DNA from: Bacillota bacterium | GTDB lineage: Bacteria; Bacillota; Clostridia; Saccharofermentanales; Fastidiosipilaceae | Assembly (NCBI GenBank): GCA_023388205.1 | Contig: JAEWGS010000089.1 | Coordinates: 1 to 10,114 of the forward strand | Reading direction: 5' to 3' | Length of the DNA: 10,114 bases | Shown here: in pieces, positions 1-6,246 of the stretch | How positions within the stretch are numbered: the stretch's first letter is position 1 | Layout of the letters: each line of letters begins with the position of its first letter | Notes under the pieces: generated by a model | Databases searched by the model: none | Told to the model about the DNA's origin: nothing | What the model saw: only the letters and a program-made list of their open reading frames with translations | Position numbers and translations under genes: made by a program

Positions 1-2
1 CG

Positions 3-170
3 TTCAAGCCTTATCCAAGCGTCATCTTTGAGCGCAAGTTCTTCTTTCGCGACGCACTCGGCAACGGCACTCTCGGCAGCGACGCACTCGACAACGGTGC
101 ACTCGGCAGTGTCGCATTCGGCACTAGCGCATTCGCAGCGGTACACCCGACGCCAAAGCAAAACGCTTAA
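3..170 (+). CDS. Possible C-terminal end of a convergent gene (partial, runs off left edge)
   Basis: The plus-strand frame starting at base 3 is open from the window edge to a TAA at 168-170, about 55 codons, and its stop overlaps the stop of the permease gene on the other strand. It reads as a short aromatic/basic stretch (ERKFFFRDAL) followed by a five-residue repeat of the type x-A-L-G-N / G-T-L-G-S / x-A-F-G-T, then AVHPTPKQNA. Its codons are common ones for this window. No start is visible, so only a gene beginning outside the window could use it. The alternative is a minus-strand frame from a TTG at 161-159, which would be a Cys/Glu-rich repeat protein following the permease; its start is weak and no in-frame ATG exists. 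Function is not recognisable, and the tract may be non-coding. Confidence 0.35.
   Translation, partial: FKPYPSVIFERKFFFRDALGNGTLGSDALDNGALGSVAFGTSAFAAVHPTPKQNA
51..140. repeat. Degenerate 15-bp tandem repeat, about six units
   Basis: Six imperfect units of 15 bases follow one another; typical units are GCGACGCACTCGGCA and ACGGTGCACTCGGCA. The period is a multiple of three, so copy number could change without breaking a reading frame. The tract is open on the plus strand in frame 3 and also on the minus strand, so it does not by itself show which strand is coding. Confidence 0.75.
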
Positions 171-1000
171 CCTTTGACCGCACCCATCGTGATCCCTTGC
201 GTAAAATACTTTTGGAAAAGCAAAAAGACCGCCAGAATGGGCACCGCAGCCACCGCCGCACCCGCCATAATCAAGCCAAAGTCCGTCGCATTTTCCGCTT
301 GTAAATTCGCGATACCCAAGGAAATGGTCAGACGTCGATTGCTATTCAACATGATCAACTGCAAGAAATAATCATTCCAGGCCGTGATAAAGGTAAAAAT
401 CGCCAGAGCCCCCAAGCCCGGTTTGATGATCGGCAAGACAATCTCCACGAAGGTTCTCACCTCTCCCGCCCCATCAATACGAGCCGCTTCCAACAATTGA
501 GAAGGGATGCCCTCGCTAAACTGCTTCATCAAAAATACACCAAAGGGCCAACCGACCGTCGGTAAAATCACCGCCCAAACCGAATCGTGCAGGCGCAAAA
601 AAGACATTTCTTTAAGCAGAGGGATTAAAATCACCTGCTTGGGGAGCGCCATCGCGCAAATCATGAGCGTGAAGAGGAAGAGTCTGCCTGGGAAGCGTTT
701 CTTTGCGAAGACGTATCCCGCCATCGCCGCAGTCAAACAGGTAAGCCCCAAAGCCATCACCGCAATAAAAATCGTATTAAAAAGCCAAATCAGCGCTGGA
801 TTCGAGAAGAGTTTCTCGTAGTTCGCCCAAGTTGGATTTAGAGGAACAAAGCTCGGCGTCGGTGCATTGATTTCAATCGCCGTCTTGATCGATCCTGCAA
901 AAATCCAGTACAAGGGGAAGACGAAAAAGACCGTCAGGATACACAGGGCGATCATGCAAAAAAGACGATATGTTTTTTCGGAACGACTCATCTGTTGCAT
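167..1000 (-). CDS. Sugar ABC transporter permease, MalG/UgpE type
   Basis: This is the second inner-membrane subunit of a carbohydrate importer of the binding-protein-dependent type (BPD_transp_1 domain). The 277-residue length is normal for the MalG/UgpE/AraQ group. A first membrane segment lies near residues 12-35, further hydrophobic segments near 70-100, 105-130, 140-158, 195-215 and 245-262, and the cytoplasmic EAA loop that docks the ATPase is at about 171-194 (EAARIDGAGE ... LPIIKPG). The C-terminus FTQGITMGAVKG is typical of this group. The ATG at 1000 is chosen because an AGGAGG sits 6 bases upstream; the start lies one base after the stop of the other permease, implying translational coupling. 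No terminator is seen after the gene before the window edge, so the operon may end in, or continue past, the repeat tract. The substrate cannot be assigned beyond sugar-like. Confidence 0.93.
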   Translation of the reverse strand: MQQMSRSEKTYRLFCMIALCILTVFFVFPLYWIFAGSIKTAIEINAPTPSFVPLNPTWANYEKLFSNPALIWLFNTIFIAVMALGLTCLTAAMAGYVFAKKRFPGRLFLFTLMICAMALPKQVILIPLLKEMSFLRLHDSVWAVILPTVGWPFGVFLMKQFSEGIPSQLLEAARIDGAGEVRTFVEIVLPIIKPGLGALAIFTFITAWNDYFLQLIMLNSNRRLTISLGIANLQAENATDFGLIMAGAAVAAVPILAVFLLFQKYFTQGITMGAVKG

Positions 1001-1001
1001 C

Positions 1002-1943
1002 TTAGTCCTCCTCGCTTCGTGAAAGCCTAAACTGAACTGCAGAAAAGACCGCGATCAAAAGAGCCAATACGATGCCCATCGCATTACCGTAACCGTAGTC
1101 ATTGAGCTTAAAGGCTTGATAGTAAATGTAGTACATGATGGTGTCTGTGCTGTGCTTGGGTCCACCCGAAGTTAAAAGCTGAATCAAGGCAAAACACTGG
1201 AAGCTGTTAATCGTCGTAATGACGAGGATATAAAGCGTCGTCGGTGCGATGCGCGGAACCAAGATGCGCCAGAAACACTGCAGGCGCGTCGCGCCATCCA
1301 CTTCAGCGGCCTCAACGAGGCTTTTGTCCACATTCCCTAAAGCCGAAACATAAAGCACGATCGGCTGTCCGATAGAGGTCGTAAACAAAATCAAAATGAT
1401 ACAGCCCAAAGCAAAACGCACATCGCCCAGCCAGTTAATGTTCTGAGGAATTACGCCTAAGCCTTTCAGCAAATAATTGATGATGCCGTAGTAGTTGTTA
1501 AACATCCACTTCCACACCACGGTGACCGCAACCGTTCCTGTCACAACAGGAAGATAAAAGATCACGCGGAAGAATGAGCGAATCGGCGGAACTCGTCTAT
1601 AGATCGCCGAGGCGACCCAAAGGGAAAAAGCCGTGACGCTCGGCACCGCCACAACGACGATGATCACTGTGTTGATCAACGCTTTTCCAAAAATGGGATC
1701 ATGAAGCAGACGCTGATAATTACTCAGCCCTGCAAACACGTCCGCTTTGCCCATGGTTGAATGAAAAAAGCTCGTCGTGAGCGCCATCACCATCGGCACG
1801 ACCACAAATCCGAAAAAGAAAAACAGAGCCGGTAAGAGAAACAAATACGCACTGATCAACTCATGGCGCTGCCGCTCATTTTTGAGGCTAAACCGTTCAC
1901 GGGGCTGTCTTCTGCCCGTTTTTTGGGCCATTCCTAAAGCCAT
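1002..1943 (-). CDS. Sugar ABC transporter permease, MalF/UgpA type
   Basis: First inner-membrane subunit of the same importer. It has a basic N-terminal tail, a long first membrane segment at about residues 30-57 (AYLFLLPALFFFFGFVVVPM), more segments near 88-108, 125-148, 178-200, 238-260 and 287-305, and the ATPase-contacting EAA loop at about 211-234 (EAAEVDGATR ... LVPRIAP). The start is set at the ATG at 1943, giving 313 residues, because AAAGGA lies 8 bases upstream. The frame is open to a TTG at 1982, but that codon falls inside a hairpin and lacks a ribosome binding site. The stop is followed after one base by the next permease start. The gap of 243 bases to the solute-binding protein gene carries an intercistronic hairpin. 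Family assignment is firm; the sugar is unknown. Confidence 0.92.
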   Translation of the reverse strand: MALGMAQKTGRRQPRERFSLKNERQRHELISAYLFLLPALFFFFGFVVVPMVMALTTSFFHSTMGKADVFAGLSNYQRLLHDPIFGKALINTVIIVVVAVPSVTAFSLWVASAIYRRVPPIRSFFRVIFYLPVVTGTVAVTVVWKWMFNNYYGIINYLLKGLGVIPQNINWLGDVRFALGCIILILFTTSIGQPIVLYVSALGNVDKSLVEAAEVDGATRLQCFWRILVPRIAPTTLYILVITTINSFQCFALIQLLTSGGPKHSTDTIMYYIYYQAFKLNDYGYGNAMGIVLALLIAVFSAVQFRLSRSEED

Positions 1944-1969
1944 GCATCGCGTCCTTTCGTTCACATAAA

Positions 1970-2008
1970 ACATCCGCCGCAAGAGCCAAGCTCAATGACG
2001 GCGGATGT
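1970..2008 (-). promoter_or_regulatory. Intercistronic stem-loop between binding protein and permease genes
   Basis: The arms ACATCCGCCG and CGGCGGATGT are perfectly complementary over 10 bases around a 19-base loop that holds a second small hairpin (GAGC-CAA-GCTC). On the minus strand the stem is followed by TTTTATG, a short U-run. It lies after the solute-binding protein gene and 27 bases before the permease start. Such hairpins in sugar ABC operons act as partial terminators or protect the upstream message from 3' decay, giving more binding protein than permease. That role is inferred from position and structure. Confidence 0.65.
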
Positions 2009-2186
2009 CCTTACATCATCTCAGCATCACACAGTCCGTGCCGCGCATCCATAAACATGCTCCAGAACCATGCAAATTGAGTTTACAGCGACTCCACAGA
2101 AAGCCTTGAGGCACTAGAGGTATTAGATTGCTTCCCTAAAAGCGTCGGCTCAAAAGCACCTGCTGCAGAGCACTTATTTGAAGCCC

Positions 2187-3491
2187 TTATTTCGCTACCG
2201 AAGCGATCGCCTGGTCCAAGGTTTCTGTGTAAGTTTTGACCGCCTGCTCCACATCATCGCCATTGCCGACGCTCTGAAGCATGTTCCACCAAGCCGTGCG
2301 CTGTTCCACCCAAGCCGGAGTCACGTTGTAGTAGTCACCCAAATTCGGCAGGAAGCTCGCGAAAGTCGCCATGCGCTCCGCCAGATCCTTATCGGCTTCC
2401 GCGTAGACATCGCCCAAGGATTTGTGCACGGGGAAGAAACCTGTCGCACGCACAGACTCAGCACCCTGTTTGGGATCTTGCGTCATGAACTTAATGAATT
2501 CCTTAGCCGCAGCCGCGCGCTTTTCGTCGCCCTTATCAAAGATACCGAAGCCCCAGATACCGCCCGCGAGTTCGGCTTTGCCGTCATCAGAGGGGAAATT
2601 CATGGGCAGCGCTGTAAACTGAATGTTTTCAGCATAGTTCGCCGCGTTCGAAGCATTCCATGCGAGGGTCATCGCCACAGTGCCGTTGGCAAAATACTGC
2701 AACTCTTCGGCCGCCTGCGCAGAGGTATCAAAGGTCACGAGGCCCTTCTCACCGAGCTCTTGCAAAAGCTTGAGGGCTTTGACGTTTTGCTCGCTGTTTG
2801 CGGTGTACTTCGTGTGTTCAGTATCCGTGAACTGGCCGCTATAAAGGTTCGTCACCAAAGCGCGGGTGCCCTGGTCGCCACCTTGACCACCACAGTACAC
2901 GATCAGGTTCTGAGCCTGACCTGAAGCCTTCAAAGCCTCAAGCGCTTTGACGAAATTCTCGGTCGTCCAGCTATGGGTTTCGAGATCAATGTACTGAAGC
3001 GCATCTGCCTTTTCGAAAGCTTCTTTGTTGATCGCCATCTCATGCGTGGTCATCACCATGGGATATTCATAGAATACGCCGTCACTGCTCTTACACGCAT
3101 TGACCACCGACTCACTGACCGCGGACACATCCTTAACGGCATCTTCTGTCCAAAGATCCTTGAGGTCGAGCATCAAACCCTTGGCGCCCCAGTTGGACAC
3201 GAGACGTTCCGGACCTTCAAAAATCAAGTCAGGGGTCGTCTTCGCCTCAATCGCGGATGTGACTTTGTCATCGCCCGTCTTATAATCGAGGTATTCAACG
3301 TGCACTTCAATCTCCGGATGAACTTCATTAAAGTTCTTCAGGAACTGATCCACTGTCTCCGCCTTAGACCACGCGCCAATGGGGTAAGTCCAAAGGGTGA
3401 TCTCTGTCTTCTCTTCTGCGCGTAACGGGGCAAAGGCCAAAACGCCCAAGCTCATCGCAGCGGCAAGAACGGTTGAAAAAAATTTTTTCAT
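2187..3491 (-). CDS. Extracellular sugar-binding protein, family 1, with signal peptide
   Basis: Ligand-binding component of the sugar importer, first gene of the operon. At 434 residues it has the usual length for family 1 solute-binding proteins (SBP_bac_1). The N-terminus is a Sec signal peptide: KK, a hydrophobic core to about residue 20, and likely cleavage after LRA at 25. The mature start TEITLWTYPIGAW and the segments TTPDLIFEGPERLVSNWGAKG and MLDLKDLW fit the first lobe of the family; the C-terminal portion has VRATGFFPVHKSL and the usual helical end. No cysteine occurs in the signal region, so it is not a predicted lipoprotein. The ATG at 3491 has AGAGGAGG about 9 bases upstream. 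The ligand cannot be read from the sequence. No ATPase gene is in view; a shared one is likely. Confidence 0.93.
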   Translation of the reverse strand: MKKFFSTVLAAAMSLGVLAFAPLRAEEKTEITLWTYPIGAWSKAETVDQFLKNFNEVHPEIEVHVEYLDYKTGDDKVTSAIEAKTTPDLIFEGPERLVSNWGAKGLMLDLKDLWTEDAVKDVSAVSESVVNACKSSDGVFYEYPMVMTTHEMAINKEAFEKADALQYIDLETHSWTTENFVKALEALKASGQAQNLIVYCGGQGGDQGTRALVTNLYSGQFTDTEHTKYTANSEQNVKALKLLQELGEKGLVTFDTSAQAAEELQYFANGTVAMTLAWNASNAANYAENIQFTALPMNFPSDDGKAELAGGIWGFGIFDKGDEKRAAAAKEFIKFMTQDPKQGAESVRATGFFPVHKSLGDVYAEADKDLAERMATFASFLPNLGDYYNVTPAWVEQRTAWWNMLQSVGNGDDVEQAVKTYTETLDQAIASVAK

Positions 3492-3529
3492 GATAGAAAC
3501 CTCCTCTGATTTCCAATGAACCTGCCAAA

Positions 3530-3559
3530 ATCATACTTGATATTTGTGCATCTCGGCAA
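3530..3559 (-). promoter_or_regulatory. Predicted promoter of the sugar ABC operon
   Basis: A -35 box TTGCCG (plus bases 3554-3559, four of six consensus) and a -10 box TATGAT (3530-3535, five of six) are 18 bases apart on the minus strand. The predicted start near 3523 gives a leader of about 30 bases with a strong ribosome binding site. An imperfect 17-base palindrome (TTGTCTACAAGATACAA, 3577-3593) lies just upstream of the -35 box and could be an activator or repressor site; that is only a suggestion. Confidence 0.55.
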
Positions 3560-3801
3560 CGCTGCGCCTTCTTTTTGTCTACAAGATACAACTTTTTCTC
3601 TTTTTGGTTGTGCAACATGCACTATTCATTTATCGTGCGCATCATGAAGCCACTCAGCTCAAAATCGCTGTTTCTTTCGCCGCATGATCCTTTTTGTAAA
3701 AAATTTTCATCTAATCTGAGCGCCGCCTGTGAGCCCTCAGCGCATCGTCTGAATACAAGTTGAACGCAGTTTGCGTCCAAGCTGGGATCCGAATCCGCAA
3801 A
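3560..3801. other. Intergenic stretch without a supported gene
   Basis: This is the gene-free part of the 458-base gap between the sugar operon and the MetQ-like gene. Short open frames exist on both strands (about 62 and 72 codons) but they begin at TTG codons, lack ribosome binding sites and have no recognisable protein features. Apart from the small palindrome near 3577-3593 I see nothing that needs a functional explanation. Confidence 0.5.
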
Positions 3802-3879
3802 GACCTTTTTGCAAGATCTTTTATCAGGACCTTTGGGCAAGCTCTTTGGGCATGACCTTTTTGCAAGCTCTTTGAGCTC
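3802..3879. repeat. 26-bp tandem repeat, three copies
   Basis: Three head-to-tail copies begin at 3802, 3828 and 3854. Each starts GACCTTT, then (T/G)(T/G)GCAAG(A/C)TCTTT, and differs mainly in its last six bases. The period is not a multiple of three and no gene covers the tract, so it is non-coding. It ends directly at the A-run of the neighbouring terminator. Confidence 0.85.
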
Positions 3880-3915
3880 AAAAAAAATGCCCCTCGCTCA
3901 TGTCACGAGAGGCAT
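3880..3915 (-). terminator. Rho-independent terminator of the MetQ-like gene
   Basis: On the minus strand a 10-base stem (ATGCCTCTCG with CGAGGGGCAT, one G-U pair) with a 9-base loop is followed by eight U residues. It begins 35 bases past the stop codon of the MetQ-like gene. The pair that is a G-U wobble on the minus strand would be a mismatch on the plus strand, which supports the assigned direction. Confidence 0.85.
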
Positions 3916-3949
3916 CGCCTATGTATTCTGTTTAATGACAGGAATACCG

Positions 3950-4750
3950 TTATTGACCTAAGCGCTGCGGATCGTAGTAGGTATTTGCAACATGATCGCT
4001 CTTATGATTATCGAGCGCTTTTTGACCCGCACGCGTCGTCAGGACTTTCTTAATCGCCTTGTATTCAGGCTTATTGAGCACACCTTTTTTGGCCAAGGCA
4101 CATACAGTTGAGTGCTTGGGCAATTCTGTGCTCAGTGGATTTTCAAGTTTTTTCTCTACAGCCACACTATGCGGCAAAAGAACCCAGCTCTTCCCGTCCG
4201 CTTTTTGACCTAAATCTGCCAAGGGAACAAGCGTCAATTTCAGCTGATGCTTATTTTCACTGACCGCTTCAAGGTTTGCGCGATCCACTTTACTTTCGTC
4301 TAAGCTCACAAGCTTTTCTTTGGCCAAAAGCGTCAAAGCGCGCGTCTGCAGGGGCGCTTCTTCAGGTAAGAAAACTTCGCTTCCGTCACCCAAACTGCTC
4401 AACTCACCCGGTCCATGAAGTTCCAAGGGATCACCGCCTACACCAAAAACGACATCGATCTTATCACGCTCTTCTGAATGATTGAGATCCGCCAAAGTGC
4501 CATGAAGCAAGAGATCTACTTTTCCTGATGTAATTTCTTCGTAAGGATTTTCTTCTTTAAGTTCCTCGAGCTTGAGGGTCACACCGGCTTTTTTCAATTC
4601 GGATTTCAAATCGTCAAAAAGCTTGACATAGTCTGCACTCGCTTGAACCGTCAAACTTTTTTGTACGGCCGCTTCACGGGGAGATGTGTGCATCCCCAAA
4701 ACGCCTGCCAATACAAAGGTTGAAACGACGACCTTTACCCATTTCTTCAT
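3950..4750 (-). CDS. NlpA/MetQ-like ABC solute-binding protein, no lipobox
   Basis: A 266-residue exported protein resembling the NlpA/MetQ family (methionine and related amino-acid binding proteins). The layout fits: a first domain beginning KSLTVQASADYVKLFDDLKSE, the motif EEITSGKVDLLLHGTLADLN at about 71-90 where MetQ has its membrane of acidic and aromatic ligand residues, the segment EVFLPEEAPLQTRALTLLAKE at about 125-145 (MetQ: IPND.SN..RAL.LL), and a C-terminal helix pair near 226-250. The signal peptide is residues 1 to about 23-28; at the place where MetQ has its lipobox cysteine the sequence reads LAGVLGMHTS, so lipid anchoring is not expected. The start at 4750 is chosen over an ATG 11 codons upstream because AAGGAGG sits 8 bases before it. 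No metN or metI is nearby. The divergence leaves the ligand open; family confidence is moderate. Confidence 0.75.
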   Translation of the reverse strand: MKKWVKVVVSTFVLAGVLGMHTSPREAAVQKSLTVQASADYVKLFDDLKSELKKAGVTLKLEELKEENPYEEITSGKVDLLLHGTLADLNHSEERDKIDVVFGVGGDPLELHGPGELSSLGDGSEVFLPEEAPLQTRALTLLAKEKLVSLDESKVDRANLEAVSENKHQLKLTLVPLADLGQKADGKSWVLLPHSVAVEKKLENPLSTELPKHSTVCALAKKGVLNKPEYKAIKKVLTTRAGQKALDNHKSDHVANTYYDPQRLGQ

Positions 4751-4788
4751 TTCTTCGCCCTCCTTCAAGCTGAAATAGATCATTCATT

Positions 4789-4816
4789 TTTATGAAAAAG
4801 GGCCTGCTTTCGTCAA
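4789..4816 (-). promoter_or_regulatory. Predicted promoter of the MetQ-like gene
   Basis: TTGACG (plus bases 4811-4816, five of six consensus) and CATAAA (4789-4794, four of six) are 16 bases apart on the minus strand. The predicted start leaves a leader of about 30 bases ending in a good ribosome binding site. The -35 element lies in the loop of a hairpin (GGGC and TGCTT arms, 4800-4826) that also has a U-run, so this site overlaps what could be read as a second terminator. Confidence 0.4.
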
Positions 4817-4837
4817 GCAAAAGCCCCGATCGCCAAC

Positions 4838-4886
4838 AAAAAAGTTGAAATCGGGCACTTCCTTGCGCCCAATTCCAACTTTTTTT
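4838..4886 (-). terminator. Strong terminator after the CofE-like gene
   Basis: A 19-base stem flanked by A- and T-runs encloses a 10-base loop (GCAAGGAAGT in the transcript). On the minus strand all pairs hold, two as G-U wobbles, and the stem ends in a six-U tract; on the plus strand those two positions are mismatches. It lies about 105 bases downstream of the CofE-like stop and insulates the MetQ-like gene. Confidence 0.88.
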
Positions 4887-4946
4887 GACGTGTCAACTCA
4901 TAGTTATTGACTTGCGCGAATCGTCGTGTTAATAAACGGATCCGTT

Positions 4947-4992
4947 ATTTAACTTCATCGCCGACGCTCATTTAACTTCATCACCGACACTT
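4947..4992. repeat. 23-bp direct repeat, two adjacent copies
   Basis: Copies at 4947-4969 and 4970-4992 share ATTTAACTTCATC(G/A)CCGACpattern with three differences. The second copy overlaps the first two bases of the CofE-like stop codon. An adjacent 12-base perfect palindrome AACGGATCCGTT lies at 4935-4946. The tract is 3' untranslated sequence of the CofE-like transcript. Confidence 0.75.
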
Positions 4993-6181
4993 AGTCGTCC
5001 ACGTAAGAATCGAAATAGCCCTTGATGTAAATAAAGGGCGTTCCTTTATCACCACTGCCGCTGGTTAAATCCGACAAAGAACCCAAAAGATCGGTGATCT
5101 GGCGCGGTGTCGTTCCCTGCCCGCTCATCCCCGCGGTCTCCTGGCGGCTCTTTTGGCGAATGGCCTGCGAAATCGCCTCCGCCTGCGCTTCACCGCTCAA
5201 ATGTCCAAAGCGATCATCCGCAAGATACTTCAGCTTGAGCTCACTCGGCGTGCCTTTCAGACCATCCGTATATCCCGGAGACACGACCGGATCTGCAAGT
5301 TCCCAAATTCGGCAGGAAGGATCCTTGAAGGCACCATCTCCGTAAACCATCACCTCGATGCGTACCCCTGTGCGCTTGAGCATTTCAGCTTGTACCTCGC
5401 GAACAAAAGTCTGCGCATCTCTGGGGAAGAGCTTAATTTTATTTTCACTCGACTTGTTCGAACCCAAAACGCCGTAATCCGCGTTGTATCCTGAATCGCC
5501 AACAGGCTCACTCATCAACTCATAAAGTGCCAACACCTTAGCTTGCGGATCCGCTTTTGCGACAATCTCCTTTGTGCGTTTACGATCATGGATATCACAG
5601 GTAATGACCGCTTTTGCATAATTCAAAGCGACGCGTGGATCATTGGCAAAGATCACCTCTGCTTCACAGCCCTCTTCATGACAAAGTTCACGGTAATAAG
5701 CCGCATAATCCATCCCCGTAATCGGATGCTTCAGATCACCGTAGCGCGCCCGAAACTGCGCTTCGTCGTAAACTTCAGATAAGTGGTCATAAAGTGGAAA
5801 ATTCTCACGCGATCCCAGTTCATTGCCCACCTCGTCCGTCGGATAAGTTAAAACCAAGGTCAACTTCTTGAGGGCTTTGGCAATGCCGCGCAAAATAATG
5901 GCAAAACGATTTCGGCTATAAATGGGACACACCAGCGCTGCTTGCTCGCTTCCCAAACGTCTTGTCACATCTGCTGCAATCTGATCGGTCGTCACATAAT
6001 TGCCTTGCGCACGAGCCAACACAGATTCTGTCACCGTCAAGACATCTTTTTCTTGAATCTGAAAGCCTGCCTCCGCCGAGGCCTCCATCAAGGTATCGCA
6101 GACAATCTGAACCAGGTTATCGCCCTGATTAATAATCGGTCCACGCAGGCCCATCACCACGGTTCCTAATTTACGACTCAT
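4991..6181 (-). CDS. CofE-like protein (coenzyme F420-0:L-glutamate ligase family)
   Basis: The N-terminal half resembles CofE, which in F420-making organisms adds glutamate to F420-0 using GTP. Visible family marks are RGPIINQGDNLVQIV at about 13-27 (CofE: P.I..GDDL), the strand-helix DVLTVTESVLARAQG at about 46-60, and an acidic GDGAFKDPS segment at about 281-289 in the position of a metal/nucleotide site. At 396 residues it is longer than archaeal CofE (about 250), like the homologues annotated in clostridia. The tail from about 347 is Gly/Ser-rich, then ends IYIKGYFDSYVDD. The ATG at 6181 has AAGGAGGG four bases upstream. No other F420 gene is present and the clostridial-type homologues have no proven role, so the ligase activity is inferred from family only. 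It follows the ACP gene across a terminator and has no clear promoter of its own. Confidence 0.8.
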   Translation of the reverse strand: MSRKLGTVVMGLRGPIINQGDNLVQIVCDTLMEASAEAGFQIQEKDVLTVTESVLARAQGNYVTTDQIAADVTRRLGSEQAALVCPIYSRNRFAIILRGIAKALKKLTLVLTYPTDEVGNELGSRENFPLYDHLSEVYDEAQFRARYGDLKHPITGMDYAAYYRELCHEEGCEAEVIFANDPRVALNYAKAVITCDIHDRKRTKEIVAKADPQAKVLALYELMSEPVGDSGYNADYGVLGSNKSSENKIKLFPRDAQTFVREVQAEMLKRTGVRIEVMVYGDGAFKDPSCRIWELADPVVSPGYTDGLKGTPSELKLKYLADDRFGHLSGEAQAEAISQAIRQKSRQETAGMSGQGTTPRQITDLLGSLSDLTSGSGDKGTPFIYIKGYFDSYVDD

Positions 6182-6195
6182 ATGCCCTCCTTCAT

Positions 6196-6225
6196 AAAAA
6201 AAGCACAGGTTCTAAACCCGTGCTT
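6196..6225 (-). terminator. Rho-independent terminator after the ACP gene
   Basis: On the minus strand AAGCACGGGTT pairs over 11 bases with AACCTGTGCTT (one G-U pair), loop TAG, followed by seven U residues. It begins 22 bases past the ACP stop and ends only 14 bases before the start codon of the CofE-like gene, so the CofE-like ribosome binding site immediately follows the U-tract. This leaves no room for a promoter in between. Confidence 0.88.
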
Positions 6226-6246
6226 CATGTTACTAATTAAACTGCA

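Noticed and set aside
1944..1982. N-terminal extension of the MalF-type permease to a TTG
   Set aside because: The TTG lies in an intercistronic hairpin without a ribosome binding site, while the inner ATG at 1943 has AAAGGA at the right distance.
2178..2924. A long plus-strand open frame of about 248 codons
   Set aside because: It lies wholly antisense to the well-supported solute-binding protein gene, has no ribosome binding site and gives an Arg/His/Val-rich product typical of a shadow frame.
3575..3763. A 62-codon plus-strand frame in the same gap
   Set aside because: It starts at TTG, lacks a ribosome binding site and a plausible promoter, and overlaps the likely upstream control region of the sugar operon.
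3622..3840. A 72-codon minus-strand frame in the gap upstream of the sugar operon
   Set aside because: It starts at TTG without a ribosome binding site, begins inside the 26-bp tandem repeat and has no recognisable features.
3802..3879. CRISPR array
   Set aside because: The copies are contiguous with no unique spacers, number only three, and no cas gene is in view.
4751..4783. N-terminal extension of the MetQ-like protein by 11 residues
   Set aside because: The extension is made by translating the ribosome binding site AAGGAGG; the inner ATG starts a normal signal peptide.
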